Positions 39,079 to 51,610 of a stretch of 64,000 nt of DNA are shown in pieces (within the stretch, counting starts at the first letter, position 1; each line of letters begins with the position of its first letter). Position numbers and translations under genes: made by a program. The notes beneath the pieces are model-generated. The model worked only from the letters and a program-made list of their open reading frames with translations, was not told where the DNA came from and did not search any database. The DNA comes from Psoroptes ovis (taxonomy: Eukaryota > Arthropoda > Arachnida > Sarcoptiformes > Psoroptidae): assembly GCA_002943765.1 (NCBI GenBank), contig PQWQ01000009.1, positions 1,054,001-1,118,000 of the forward strand. Direction: 5' to 3'.

Positions 39079-40169
39079 CTTTGATATTTTTCATTTTCAT
39101 TTTTTTAGCTTCTTGTATTCGTTTGAATATTCTTGATGTATTTTTCTTCAATTAATCCTTGAAAAATAAATTATTTTGATTAGTTTTTTTTTCCTGTTTT
39201 TAATTATCCTGGTTATCCTTATTCCGTTTTTAGTTTCTCATTAAAATTCATTTGATTTACATTGAATTTACGTAATATTTTTGCTTGAAAGCAAGCAAGT
39301 ACCACGAGTGAAAATTAATTCATTAATTCCTAAAGTCCATAAATTATTTATATTTGATTATATTATTTTAATGTGTACTCATTCATTTGGATTTCATTTC
39401 ATTCATTCGTGGGTAATGAGAAAACTTTTAATTGTAAATTGTGTAAAATGCTATTCGTATTTGAAACTTTAAATCAGAAAAAAATTTGAATCATAATTAT
39501 CAAGCTGAAACAATAGATGGCGAATCGCTCGTCGTAAAGTTAAATGAAATTTTTTCCCATTGAAATCAATGAATAGATTCAATGATTTCAATTCAATTCA
39601 CGTTGGTTTTCCACTGTGATTTCACCCATTTTTCACCCAATGCAAATAATTGCCATCATAAATTGCCCATTTCAAATGTTGTAATTTGTTCGGTGCACAG
39701 GTGTATTTGGCCAAAGAAATATTAATGATTTGTAATTCATAATTTATCCCTAATGATTCCTGCTCAATAATTCAATTGAATCAAATCAAATTGAATTGAA
39801 TTGAATTGAATCGACTTGATTTTGCCGAAACGGAAAAGAATTAATTTCAAATGAATTTCGTTGTTGTTTTTCCTGTTTTCGTGATTTGTTTTTCTCCTGT
39901 TGTTTTTGATGGTATTTTCAATTTTTCAAACGTTCCTACGTTCCTCGGTTCCCATATGTGTCTGTATGTATGTGATTTTGCACAGGTGTACATTGTGTTG
40001 GCCATTTTTATTCCATAAAATTTGCAGGGCGTAGGCATTCCATGTTATTTTTGTTTTTGGATTGTTGTTTTGTTTTTTCAGTTATGAATACAATACGATT
40101 TTGTTTTTGGATAGAATTGAATCAATTGTATCTGAATCGAAGTCGTTTTGATCAAAAGCGAATAATTTA

Positions 40170-40250
40170 TTGGGTTGTCCGGAAAGTTCTGGCCGATTTT
40201 TATGAACAACTCTATCGGATTAATCGAAATGAACTTTTCGGACAGCCTAA
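40170..40250 (-). mobile_element. Mariner-type mini-element, type B, copy 11
   Basis: The ends are TTGGGTTGTCCGGAAAGTTC and CTTTTCGGACAGCCTAA, with TA on the left only. It is a reverse type B core: GGCCGATTTTTATGAACAAC followed by CGGATTAATCGAAATG. An open frame that runs through it is an artefact of the element. Confidence 0.9.
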
Positions 40251-40652
40251 TCAATTTTTAAACATTTGCATTTTGATGCATGTAAACAACAATGCTGTAA
40301 AATTGTTTTCGATTCTTCGTTACTTTTTGTTTGAAATTTTCAATTTTAAAACAAATTTTCATCACAATTTTTCTTCTCGAACATTATTTTTAGAATTATT
40401 TTGAATCATTGCCATTTAATAATTTTCGAGTGTGTGTTCAATGAAAAAAAATCAATTTTATACGGGCAAAATTACAAAAATTTCATTTATTTATTCAAAA
40501 TTCAACAAAATATCAAAATATCACTGACATGTTTACCATAAACATTTTCAAATGTTTTTAATAAATTGAAATATAATTGATTTTCTAGTTATTCTATGCT
40601 TTGATGCTTTGTATGATGCATCAATAATCATTGATTGACTAACGAATTCTAT

Positions 40653-40734
40653 TTAGGTTGTCCCAAAAGTTCATTCCGCTTAATCAAATAGAGTCCCTTC
40701 ATGAAAATCGGCCAGAACTTTTCGGACAACTTAA
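40653..40734 (+). mobile_element. Mariner-type mini-element, type B, copy 12
   Basis: The ends are TTAGGTTGTCCCAAAAGTTC and CTTTTCGGACAACTTAA. A forward type B core, CATTCCGCTTAATCAAATAG then CATGAAAATCGGCCAG, lies between them. It sits only about 400 bp from the copy at 40170, in the opposite orientation. Confidence 0.92.
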
Positions 40735-41234
40735 TGTTTTTCATTCAAAAACAACTTTCATTCATTTTATATGTTTATTATTAAATGTAATATAATAATA
40801 ATTTTTACTCCATTTTTTCACTGAAAAACGAAATATATAATAATTATTATATGAAAATGTAACGAAAATTTCAATTTCACTTGTGTATCGTATCCATAAA
40901 TAATTGATTCAAATGTGTATATTATGTAAATTTTATTCCAATAATCAATGATCATTTCTTTCTTTGGAGTGAGAGAGAGAGATGGTGAAATTCATTTCAT
41001 TTAATTTACATTTATGATGAATTTCGTGAATTGATGAAAAATATTCTTTCATCTTCTATAGTCTTTGATGCATGATACAACCAATACGATCACATATCAT
41101 ATACTACGATGATCATCAATGATTTAAATACATTTAAATTAAAAAAAAAAATGAAATGAAATTATTTGGAAATGAAACTCTTCTCCGAAATGTTTCCAAT
41201 AATGATGATAGTCATATACGAATGTATATTCCAA

Positions 41235-41256
41235 TTTTTTTTTTTTTTTTTTTTTT
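41235..41256. repeat. T22 homopolymer
   Basis: Twenty-two consecutive T in non-coding DNA. Confidence 0.9.
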
Positions 41257-42308
41257 GAAATAATTATTTTTGATTCCAAGTAAAAATGATGAAAATGGAT
41301 CATGTTTAAATGTTACCATTTTTTCCATAGTGTATAGCCTGGTATTGGTTGTACCAGTCTTTAGGTTTTCAATTGCTTTTCAGTACATTTTTCCTGAGAG
41401 AAAACAGCGTTTTTCTCTGTGGGCCAACATTTTTTTTTCTCCAATGAATACCATCCATGAATTCAGGACATTTTAGTCGTGGTGCTGCACACACAAATGA
41501 ATCCATGTCAAATTTCATTAAAAAGATTTTTTTTTTCACTACTTATGATTAAACATTTATAACAAGCAAACGGTGTAGCATCTTGTATTTTTGTTGATTC
41601 GTAATTTTTTAATATATTTTCAATTTTTCCACTATTCGTGTATGTAAGCACGAATTTATTTCATTTATTGGAAAGAAGATTGTACTAATATTTTAGAACT
41701 GCAGCAGCTAAGGCCCCAACAAAAGGCCCTGTCAAACAGATAATTACAAACTAAAAAAGCAATACTCTGGCTGCTGCTGCTGTTGTTGTTGTGTAGCCAT
41801 TTCAAAACCTTTGACAAACAAACAAACAAACAAACATTGAAACATTTTCCTTTTCGGAATCAATTTTCATTATTTCGTTTAATATCAAAGAAATGAAATA
41901 TCAGTCATTTCACCCTTGTTTGTTGTTGTTGTTGCTAAGCCTGTCAATAAATAGTCTGAAAAATAAATGTCAAAATACATTGTCAATGTGTGTGTTGTTG
42001 AATTTTGTGTGTTTGATTGATATTATTAATTATAAAAATTATCGACAAATTATTCAATTTGTTGTTCGTAAAAAAACTTGATTGAAACAAATGTCATCTC
42101 TGGTGAACCATCGTCAAAAAATATTTTAAATTTTGTAAATTTCCATACGATACATCAGCGAAATATGATATTCAAAAATTTAATTTTGAATATTTCTTGA
42201 AATATTTTTCAAAATAGTTCAATTTACATGAAAGTTTCTCCTTTTGAAATATATCTTTTTGAAAGATATTTTCGATTCGATCAAATATCCAATTATGTTG
42301 ATGAAATA

Positions 42309-42388
42309 TTAGGTAGTACGAAAAGTTCATTCCGCTTAATCAATCGAGTTGTTCATGAAAATCGGCCAGAACTTTACGGACAGCCTAA
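42309..42388 (+). mobile_element. Mariner-type mini-element, type B, copy 13
   Basis: An 80-bp forward type B copy with TA duplications at 42307-42308 and 42389-42390. The ends are TTAGGTAGTACGAAAAGTTC and CTTTACGGACAGCCTAA. Confidence 0.92.
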
Positions 42389-43851
42389 TATATTGACTCG
42401 ATTCTCTGTGTAGTGAATGAATTCTTTCATTATTGTTTGTCTGTAAAAGTTTTCGATCATATTTTGCAATGAAAAAATATGTCTCAAAATGAGTCTCAAA
42501 TACATTTGTTTAATGAAACAAAAATGTAAAATATGACATACACCTGTCATTTCGTTGGAATTGCATTATCATTATTACTAATTTTTATTAGTTTTATTTT
42601 AATCAATCGATTATTTATTCGTTTTATTTATTTATTTACTTATTCTTAATAAGAATTATGATTATGAAAGGTTGATTGATCATCGTGTATCGATCTATAT
42701 CGATATATAATCGAATAATAATCAAACAAATTGATTATGAATGATGATCGATATGATTAATGCACACCATAAATAGATGATAGACCCTGTTGATAGACGC
42801 AGACTTATATTTGATAATGTTATTCGAATTGTTTTTGGTTTAAAATGTTTCGGTTCGATCCAGGTCCTGCTGATTCATTCATATTTATACAATTCCTTGG
42901 AATAGAATTCAAATTTTATTTGGATTTTTATATTTTGAATTTTTAATTCAAATTCTACGTCTTTTTTTGAATTTTTCCATTGTAAAATCAAGGAAAATAT
43001 CAAAAATTTCATTAGGCATTAGGCCATTATCTTTTGAAAATAATGGATAAAAAATGAATTACAGAAATTCATGATCTAGAATTCATTGTTGGCATTATTA
43101 TTATTACAATTTCAATGAAAATGATCCAAAAACTTGATCGAAAAATAAAACAATTCTCCAAAGAATTTTATGGATTAAAAATTTTTTTGGGCCAAAAATA
43201 ACGAAAAATCATAAAATTCTTCCATTATTTCTCTGTGTGTGAGTGCCTTTGTCGGTTGTTTATTTTCTTCGATTAAAATTGTTTTAATATTTTCTTTCCG
43301 TTGTTCTAAGAATAAAATTTGAATTTTCAGGGTTTCGACTAATGTATTCAAACTTGATTATACTCTGAAATGATGGTCTATACACCAATGGTACAATTCA
43401 AATGGCGAAATGAATATTTTTCCATTTCAAAATGCTCCCAAATATGACCATAGGTTGAAATATTTCAGGTATTGAAAGTGTACGCTTTGCTTTATTTTCA
43501 TTCATTTATTTATTCATTTTGGATTCAATCCATTCAAACATTGACCAGTGATATTCCATTGAAATTTTGTAAAAAAAAAATTTTTTGAACAAATGAAAGT
43601 ATCCATTATGTGTATTATGATGATTCACTGTGATGAAGTCGCCCGATGGTATTTTCATGTTTATTTGTTGAATTTAATGTTGAAATGTTTTTATTTTCGC
43701 ATTAATGTATGTGTTCATTGGAAATTTGATTTTGAAATTTCGTTTTGTGAAAAAAAATTTCATTCAATTCTGTATTCCAATATATGGATTTTCAAATGCA
43801 ATCAATTCGACTACAAACACAGAACAACCAAGCAAAAGTGAAAAGAAAATA

Positions 43852-43934
43852 TTAGGTTGTCCGAAAACTTCACGACGCTTAATCTATTAAAGTTGCTCAT
43901 GAAAATCGGTAACAACTTTATGGACAACACAAAA
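43852..43934 (+). mobile_element. Mariner-type mini-element, type B, copy 14
   Basis: The left end is TTAGGTTGTCCGAAAACTTC and the right end CTTTATGGACAACACAAAA. The core is a degenerate type B (ACGCTTAATCTATTAAAGTTG, then TCATGAAAATCGGTAAC). TA flanks both sides. Confidence 0.88.
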
Positions 43935-44552
43935 TATAAATAATTATCATTTATTCATAAATAAATAAACAAACATTAATAATGATAATAATAAAATCAT
44001 TATCATCATCAAATAAATGAATGAATCATTTCATTTCATTTTGTTTCTATTCAAAATATATATTTTTGCGTGCACATTCTACACTGGTCGTTATTATTAT
44101 TATTATTATTATTCTACACATTCTTATAGCTTTTCCAAGGGTTATTTCCATACTATATTCTTCTTCATTCTACTAAGCATATTGTTTTTCGCCAACATTA
44201 TTTTTTGTTCAATTTTTTACGATTATTTTGTAATGATTTTTTCATTATTATTTTCAATTTTATCAATGTAATATGTGTATGTTTTTTTTTGTATGTCATA
44301 TGGCATGTTGTGCTTGTATTTGTGTGTATTTTCATGTGTTTTCATGTTTTTTCTTTTACAAATAATAAACAAGTGTAACACATTACATAAATTTCATTAT
44401 TTTCACATTATTATTATTATTATTATTACTATCTGCATTATTTGAATATAAATGATTTTTATTTTTATTTTCCATTTTATTTTCTTGTATTCAAATATAA
44501 TTTATTTTATTTTTTATTATTTTTGGCCAATGTTTTTTTTTTCACCATTTTA

Positions 44553-44633
44553 TAAGGTTGTCCGAAAAATTCTTGCCAATTTTCAAAGTAAATGTCTATT
44601 GAAAAATCGGCAAGAATTTACCGGACAACTTAA
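44553..44633 (+). mobile_element. Mariner-type mini-element, type A, copy 15
   Basis: The ends are TAAGGTTGTCCGAAAAATTC and GAATTTACCGGACAACTTAA. The left arm has AATTC where most have AGTTC, and the right arm has GAATT where most have GAACT, so the change is mirrored. TA flanks at 44551-44552 and 44634-44635. Confidence 0.9.
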
Positions 44634-44871
44634 TACTTTCATCATCAAATGAATCACAGTTACAACGTGTGTCTATGTGTGTGTATTTATTCTATTTTAC
44701 AACATTATTGAAATACAACAAGAAAAACAGAATACAAAACTGTAGAGGGAATATATGGGGCCTACTATTCTTTTTTGACAGAAGAATACAAGAATCTATA
44801 GAAAAATACATAACTGCTTGCTTCTAGACTTGATCTATTCCAGTATTTTGTACATTCATGTTTTCATGTGT

Positions 44872-44887
44872 ATACGTACGTACGTAT
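44872..44887. repeat. 16-bp perfect palindrome of ACGT units
   Basis: ATACGTACGTACGTAT is its own reverse complement; a further TTACGTATG follows 11 bases later. It may be a simple tetranucleotide repeat and nothing more. Confidence 0.5.
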
Positions 44888-46278
44888 GAATCGCTGTTAC
44901 GTATGTAAAGGTCTTGTACTGCTTTCGGTAATAGGGATTTCACTGTGTATGTGTGTATGTCTGTGTATATCAATTTTTGAAAATTTGAGACAATTTTTCA
45001 AAAGTTTCTTTAAAAAAAAACTTTGTATAAGGTTCGTAAGAATCTAATATCGACATATCGACTGTATGATAATAAGTTTTTTCTTGTTGGGAAGTTTTGA
45101 AGTAAAACTTTCAAATGAATGAAACAAAGAAATTAGTTTTGTTTCATTGAATTCGCAATTGAATGAATTTTCAATTTCCTACCGAACTCTATTGTTTCAC
45201 ACTGCATCATCGACATCATCATTTCATTATTCGATTCATTCGATGTTTGAAACTTTATATATTCAATTTTGAATCTAATATATTAAAAAGTATCAATATC
45301 CATGGGGTCTCGATCTTATATCAATTTTCGATTTCTTCATCGTTCTTTTTTACTTTTTGAAATTGAATTTCGACCTTTAAAAAATACATTTTCATTCATT
45401 TTCACATTGTTGTATAAGCATTTGAATCAAGCACACACATATATAAAAGTATTGCTTTAAATCGTTTAAATCGTCCATTTATTTAATCGAAAAATGAAAA
45501 AAAACAATGAATATGTTTTTGACAATGTGACAAAATGATTTTCATATTTAAATGATTTTCATTAAATGATTGCAAAAATTAATATTCACACATTATTAAT
45601 CATTTCTGTGTGAATGTGTAAATGTGTGTGTGTGTGTATGTTAATCAATGCTCGAATGTACATATGAATGTGTGTAATTTATTAATTTTTTTTCAAAATG
45701 TTCATCATTATTCATTGACTTTGAATAATTTCACACATTTTCAAATATTTAAATGAACAAATTATTCACAAATTTCTCACTTGTATGTTAACGACATTCA
45801 AAAAAATTATTAATTTTTAAAATTTTATTTAAATATTTAAATCAAACATTGCAAATATGTGTTTAACATCATCATTTCATTTCATTATTCATTTCATTTC
45901 ATTCATTCATTTATATTAAACATCATCACTAAATAATAATAATCATTTTTTTCGTCGTGTGTGTTTGTATATGTTTTATGAATATTTTATTGTTTTTTTT
46001 TTGTGAAAAAATTTAATGAAAATGAATGAATGAATGAATGAATATTTTCATAAAAAATGAATTAATAAAATAATAATAATGAAATGTGCTGTGCAACACA
46101 TTTTATATGAATTCAATTAAAAAAAAAATTCAATCTCAAAGCGTGTATTCATTTTATTATTATCATTCATTCATTCATTATCTCGATCTATTAGTATTTC
46201 CATCAAATAAAAAAAAATAACATCCAACTACTGCTATTTGAAAGCTTATTATAATAATGATTATTTTGGTTTAATATA

Positions 46279-46361
46279 TTAGGCAGTCCGGAAAGTCGCG
46301 GCCGATTTTCATCATTGCAACTTTATTCGATTAAGCGGAATAAACTTTTCGGACAATCTAA
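46279..46361 (-). mobile_element. Mariner-type mini-element, type B, copy 16
   Basis: The ends are TTAGGCAGTCCGGAAAG and CTTTTCGGACAATCTAA, with TA duplications at 46277-46278 and 46362-46363. It is a reverse type B core with GGCCGATTTTCAT at the left and GATTAAGCGGAATAAAC at the right. Confidence 0.92.
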
Positions 46362-49300
46362 TATTTCATTGCTTTTTTATATGTATTTTTATTTTTATAT
46401 ATCTTCAGGAAAAATGATCGAAAAACTTTTTTTTTCTCCATTTTATTCGATTGAAATATTAATGAATATAACTTTTTTTTTCTGTGAGCGATTGATGAAG
46501 AAGAATAGTATATGAATATAATCATGAATATAATGATAATCGTAATAATAATAAAATGCCAAAAAGCAATGCGACAATTTAATACAGAATTATTATTTGC
46601 AGAAGAATTTTTTTTTTTTTTTTTGCAAATGTGTTTACACACACACATCTATCTATTCATCGAATGAAACAATGTGAATATTAATATAACGATTGTGTGT
46701 GTGTGTGTGAATATAAATACAATGATCGTGTGTGTGTGAATTGAATGTGAATAATTTTCAATAATAATAAAAATTTGTAAAATTGAATATATTTATTTTT
46801 GAGAACGTATATTTGTTCGCATCATTTATATTTGTGTCTTTAAATGTTCTGTATTTATTCTTATATTATCATTGTGTAGCATGTGAATGTAAATGTGATT
46901 CTGTGTGTGTCTGTATGTCTGTATGTCAGACTTGTGATTGTGTGTGTGTGTGTGTGTTTAAATAACATTTTGCATTTTGAATAAATAATAATAATAATAA
47001 TGATGATGATGAAAATGATGATAATAATAAAATGATAATCACATAAATGATGATAATAATAATGTGATAATCATTTTTGACAATAATGATTGTATAAAGA
47101 TGATAAATACAATTTCATTTTGTTGTTATTCAATGTGTATTCATTCATTCATTATTTTGACATTTTTAATCATTTTTAATGTGTGTTTATTCATCAAAAA
47201 GGATTGAAATGAGTTGTTTTAATTTCATTTCTATTTGTTGCTATCAATGTATTTGCCAATTTTCTGTTGTGATCTTATCGAATTGTATTTTTTGTTCGTG
47301 AAATTCTTTTGTGAAATTGTTAATTGTATTTCGGTTGAAATTAATGCTTTCAAAGTGTTTTGAATAATGATATGAATCAGAGTATTTCTGCTTTTAAATT
47401 CATTCAAAAAATTCATCAACATATGACTAATTTGAATCGATCACTTTTCTTCATTTGTGAATGAAAATTTGTAAAATTTCATTTCGATTCTCATCGAATG
47501 ACATAATGATTGTGTGCGTGAAATTCAATTTTCATTTGAAAATTTTCAAAATTTCCAAGAAACTTTTCTCTCAAAAACATCAACGAGTCACACAGCAATT
47601 TCAGCAATCAATATCATCCATAATTGAAAATGACAAATCTCAAAGTGGAGATTACAATTCTTTCAAAATCGAAAAAATATTTCACATTGAAAGGAAATTG
47701 AATGAAAAGTTCCATTAAATTAATCATTATTGATTCAATATCGAAATCATATTAATAATAATAATAATAATAATACGATCTTTGCCCATTCAATTCATTG
47801 TCATTGTTGCTATTATTATTTAATTTTTGATGTATTTATTATTGTATTTGTTGAAAATCATAAATTAAATATTGATTTTTTCAATGTTGATTTGTCGTTG
47901 TGTATTTCAACTTTTGAAAAAACAAACAAACATAATGACACAATTGATGTGTTTGTGTTTGAAAATGTCTCAGAAAAATTCTTATCTTTGAATCTTTGAA
48001 ACTTTTTTATTAATTCATCATCACATTCATTCATTCATTCACAAATATTAAATACTTGAAATCAAAGTCACTTTATATAATTCGAAAAAAAATTTGATTA
48101 TCATTTCGATAATTTCCCAAACACAGAAGAATGTAAATCTTGAAAGTTTTCAAAATTATTCTTCGACTAATTCATTTATTTATATTTATTTGTTTATTTT
48201 TAAATACATTTTTTTCATTTCTGAACTATTTCATATCTCATCTCTTCTCCTTATTGATCAAAATTCAATGTTTTTCAATCTTTTTCCGAATCAAACTTTT
48301 GAATCTCCCCTAAAATCTTGTTCGTTTTCCCCATATTCAATGTGATAATAATGAACCGAAAATTTATTGATTTGTGTTTTTTGGAAGAAAATAAGTGTGA
48401 TTCAATGAATTCATTTGAAATATCTCTAAAAAAAACTGAATTTAAAATCAAATAATGAAATGAATGCGATGAGTTTTTCATGAAACATTTTGAATAATGT
48501 GATACATGTGATATAAGAATCCATTTCTTCTTTTGTGCATCGATAATTGAATTTTCGCGCTATCTTCCACCATTGTGAATGTTTGTAAATAAATTTGCTG
48601 AAAATGTATGCAAACAAACACATAAACTAAAATAACACACACCGAAATGCATCGACACACTTTTTGCAAATCAAATAATTATATTCTTTCAAAAATATAT
48701 ATTTTTCAAAATAATTATGTTATGTAATTTGATAGTATCAATGCATACACAGAGAGCTACAAAGCATGCAAAGTTTTCTCCATTGAATCAATCAATAACA
48801 ATTGAATAAATGTGTATGGCTATCCAATGAAAACAACATATACCCACAATCAGCAACAAAGGGCCAACCAATAAATTGAAGATTATAGCCATTGCATATA
48901 CATATATTTACGGTTTACGAATGATATTTTGTTTGATTGTATTTCCATGTTTAAATTTAATTTAATCATCATTATCATTGATTGTGTAAAATTATATACC
49001 ATTTGGTGTTTATTTCCTATGAAAATGCCAAAAATTCAATTATTTAATTATTAATCAAGGACAACAATGAATGAATGAATGAATGATTTTCATTATTTGT
49101 GTATTTCATACGATAATAATAATAATAATAATAATTATGTTCAATTGAAATTCAATTTACAAATTTTTGATTAATATATAAACATATATGTAGATACATA
49201 CAATTTGCATTTACAATTATTGATTCAAACCAAGTTTATTTTATTTTATTTCATTTCAATTTTTGGGTTTTTGAAATTGAGTGGCCATATGTGTTTGCTG

Positions 49301-49451
49301 TGCTTGTGTGTGTACATTTGTTTTTAATCAAAATATTGTCGATATATTCAATTATTTTCAATTTATTTTCTGTTGCAGTCATCAAAATTGTAATCACAAT
49401 TGTTGATGCTGCTGGCATATGTTTTTGAATGTGTTTTGTTTTGTTTTCATT

Positions 49452-49505
49452 GCTGATCATTGAATTGTATTGTATTATTACTTCTGCTGATCATTGAATT
49501 GTATT
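49452..49505. repeat. Direct repeat of 20 bp, period 34
   Basis: GCTGATCATTGAATTGTATT occurs at 49452-49471 and again at 49486-49505. A weaker third trace, CTGCTAATCAT, follows near 49533. It lies about 650 bp upstream of exon 3. Confidence 0.7.
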
Positions 49506-49698
49506 ATCCATGATCATTATCATTGTCCGATTCTGCTAATCATAAATATTTTTATTTCTTTTGTTCAAGTTATTCATCTTCAATTTCATCTTCAATTCAT
49601 TACATTTCTGCCAATCATTTTTCGGTGTATTATCTGTTTATGTGTTTATTCGCATTTATTTTCCGCATCCTTCCATTGTGTTCTTCATTATCTTCTTC

Positions 49699-49700
<2 letters not shown>

Positions 49701-49727
<27 letters not shown>
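49701..49727. repeat. (ATT)9 microsatellite
   Basis: Nine perfect ATT units about 430 bp upstream of exon 3. Confidence 0.85.
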
Positions 49728-49730
<3 letters not shown>

Positions 49731-50159
49731 ATTAATGTTGTAATTAATATCATTATATTTTTTCCTCGAAAAATATAATTCTTTTACATAATCATCTCTG
49801 TGTGTGTTTAATAATATTATCTCTTTGAATGTGTGTTTGAATGTGTGTGTTTTGATGTTGATGTTTTCTGCCATATATATCCGATGATAATCGGATAAGA
49901 ATAATACGCATTCATTGTTGTCATTTCATAATACTCTGTCATTGAAATATGTGTGTGTGTTTATCTTTGAATTTCAAAGTAAATTCTTTGAAGATTCTTT
50001 GAAGATTTATATGAATAGAATTGTGTTGAAAATTGGATTGAAAACTTTAACTCTCTCAGTGTCCTCATAAGAAAATTGTGAAAACTTTTGATATGATTTT
50101 ATTTTGAATCGATCAAACATTGTTCTTGGATGAAATTATTGAAAAAAATATGAGAAAAT

Positions 50160-50980
50160 ATGAATCTCAATACAAATCAATCAAAATTTACTAAGACTAA
50201 AATGTCTTCAACATCGACATCGTCGATATCGACAACAACAACTCAATCTACAGCGGCCACATTAATGCGAAGAACACATTCGAATTCAAGTACAAGCAGT
50301 GTATATTTTGATACACTCAATGAAGAAGATGATGAAGATCTTAATGATTCTGATGATGGTGGTGGTGGTGAAGACGGTGGTGAAATAAAAGTGAAATCAT
50401 CACCATTATCAAAATCACCAAATTCGGCCAATATTATCAAAGATTTGGAAGAAAGTTTGAAAAAGAATCATCGAATAATAACCGCGGAACAATTTGAATT
50501 GGATGATGATGTCAGTGACAATGAAGATAATAACAATGGTAGTCAAAATATCGAAAATAATGGCACTGATGGTAGAGTGGTCGATAGTGGTATGATTAAT
50601 GATTTTAGTGATAATAATTTCGAATATGAACGTCGGCAGCAGCAGCAATTTTCGATGAATAAATCAGATATGAAAATATCACAACCATCATCATCAACAT
50701 CAACATCACCGATATCACCAGCAGCAACATCAACAACACAAATATCAATGAATACGGCAGCTCGACAACGATTAATGTATTCAAGAAGTATTAGTTTTGC
50801 CGGAACTCGATCCTCTTATGGTAGACATTTATCATCGCAGCTACAATCAATGAATCATCCGATGGCATTTTCACCGTCATCATCATCATCAACGGCCGCA
50901 GGTACCTTCTTTAGACAACGTGGTGGTCTATTTTTTCAACGTTTAGATGGTCGCCGCTTGTTACCAAGTATTTCTTGCGA
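50160..50980 (+). CDS. dnc: Alternative first coding exon 3, probable PDE4/dunce N-terminus
   Basis: The exon encodes 273 codons plus two bases. An in-frame TGA lies 6 bases before the ATG; Met15 (50202) also has a good AAAATG context. In order it has a Ser/Thr-rich start (16-33), RRTHSNSS (37-44), an acidic and Gly-rich stretch (54-74), SP-containing segments (80-88), a possible short charged helix (92-102), an Asn/Asp patch (113-155), a Gln run, and a Ser/Thr/Pro stretch (174-195). The basic tail contains SRSISF near 208-213 and ends in GRRLLPSISC. The tail ends on Cys just before the junction, as in the exon at 24199 and in mammalian long PDE4 N-termini. The GTAAGT donor is in phase 2. Membership of the same gene is inferred from this architecture; the tail alone would not identify the family. 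Confidence 0.55.
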
Positions 50981-50986
50981 GTAAGT
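50981..50986 (+). other. Splice donor of exon 3 (GTAAGT)
   Basis: TTGCGA followed by GTAAGT is a strong phase 2 donor. Unspliced translation would stop at TAA inside it. Confidence 0.75.
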
Positions 50987-51416
50987 TATTTTTCTCTCGA
51001 ATTTTTTTTTTTTTTTTTTTTGAAAAAATCAAATTTAAATTCATAAATCACAGATGGCGTATAATTTTAATGTAAAAATTCATAAATTATTTCACCTTTA
51101 AAAATTTTGAAAATATCTTCATCATTCATTCTCTACCTTTGAATTATTTTCCGAAAAGATAATTCAATAATAATTGTGTCATCATCATAGTGAAGATTTT
51201 TCTTTGTTTATTTATTTATCTCTGAATGTTTTTCGGCCTATTTTTCTGTTTATTTATTGCGGTAGTTTATGGTTTGTAAAAAAAAAGAATAAAAAGATAA
51301 AAATGAGTGAAATTTTCGAAAAAAAAAATAAAGGTAAACATTACCTTGAGTAGTATATGCCTGAGTATGAAAAAACATAAAATTTTGAGATCATGTATTT
51401 TTATTTCTATTTAGAC

Positions 51417-51610
51417 CAGTTATTCTCAACTACAGTGTTTCTGCGGCATTTCTGGTGTTCCAACAGGATTCCATTCGAAGACTTTGATGCCGCCGAATTT
51501 CGGGAAATTCCGGCTCATTCCTTTACTTGGTATGACGCACGAATTTTTGAGAATAAAGGCTATTCCTTTTTTTTCAGTGTGCCGCAGCATAAAAAGTTTG
51601 AGAATGACTG
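51417..51610. mobile_element. Non-autonomous hAT-family element
   Basis: A 194-bp element with ends CAGTTATTCTCAACT and AGTTTGAGAATGACTG; the complement of the latter is CAGTCATTCTCAAACT. CAG-TTCTCAA-CT ends are typical of hAT transposons. The flanking octamers ATTTAGAC and ATCTAGAT agree at 6 of 8 positions, and the right one fits the known Ac-type preference nTCTAGAn. The interior is GC-richer than the neighbourhood, with sub-terminal TGCGGC/GCCGCA inverted pieces and no transposase reading frame. Confidence 0.78.

Larger units (their letters stand above)
25020..50159. other. Long intron or inter-promoter region between exons 2 and 3
   Basis: About 25 kb with no convincing coding exon or RNA gene. 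It holds mini-elements at 26233, 29921, 31108, 40170, 40653, 42309, 43852, 44553 and 46279, a hAT-like element at 27711 and a second mini-element family at 37931. There are hairpins at 27639, 35705, 36897 and 38977 and many simple repeats. The stretch 31190-40169 lacks the mariner-type elements. Open frames here are translations of simple or T-rich DNA, or cross mini-elements. Confidence 0.6.

Noticed and set aside
40042..40404. 120-codon open frame on the + strand
   Set aside because: Its middle is the translation of the mini-element at 40170; the rest is Phe/Asn-rich with no domain.
42851..42861. CGGTTCGATCC resembles a tRNA B box
   Set aside because: The flanking bases do not form a T-arm stem, and no A box or cloverleaf is visible upstream.
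50056..50062. CTCAGTG before exon 3 as an initiator element
   Set aside because: The match is too short and common in this composition; no TATA box or downstream element supports it.
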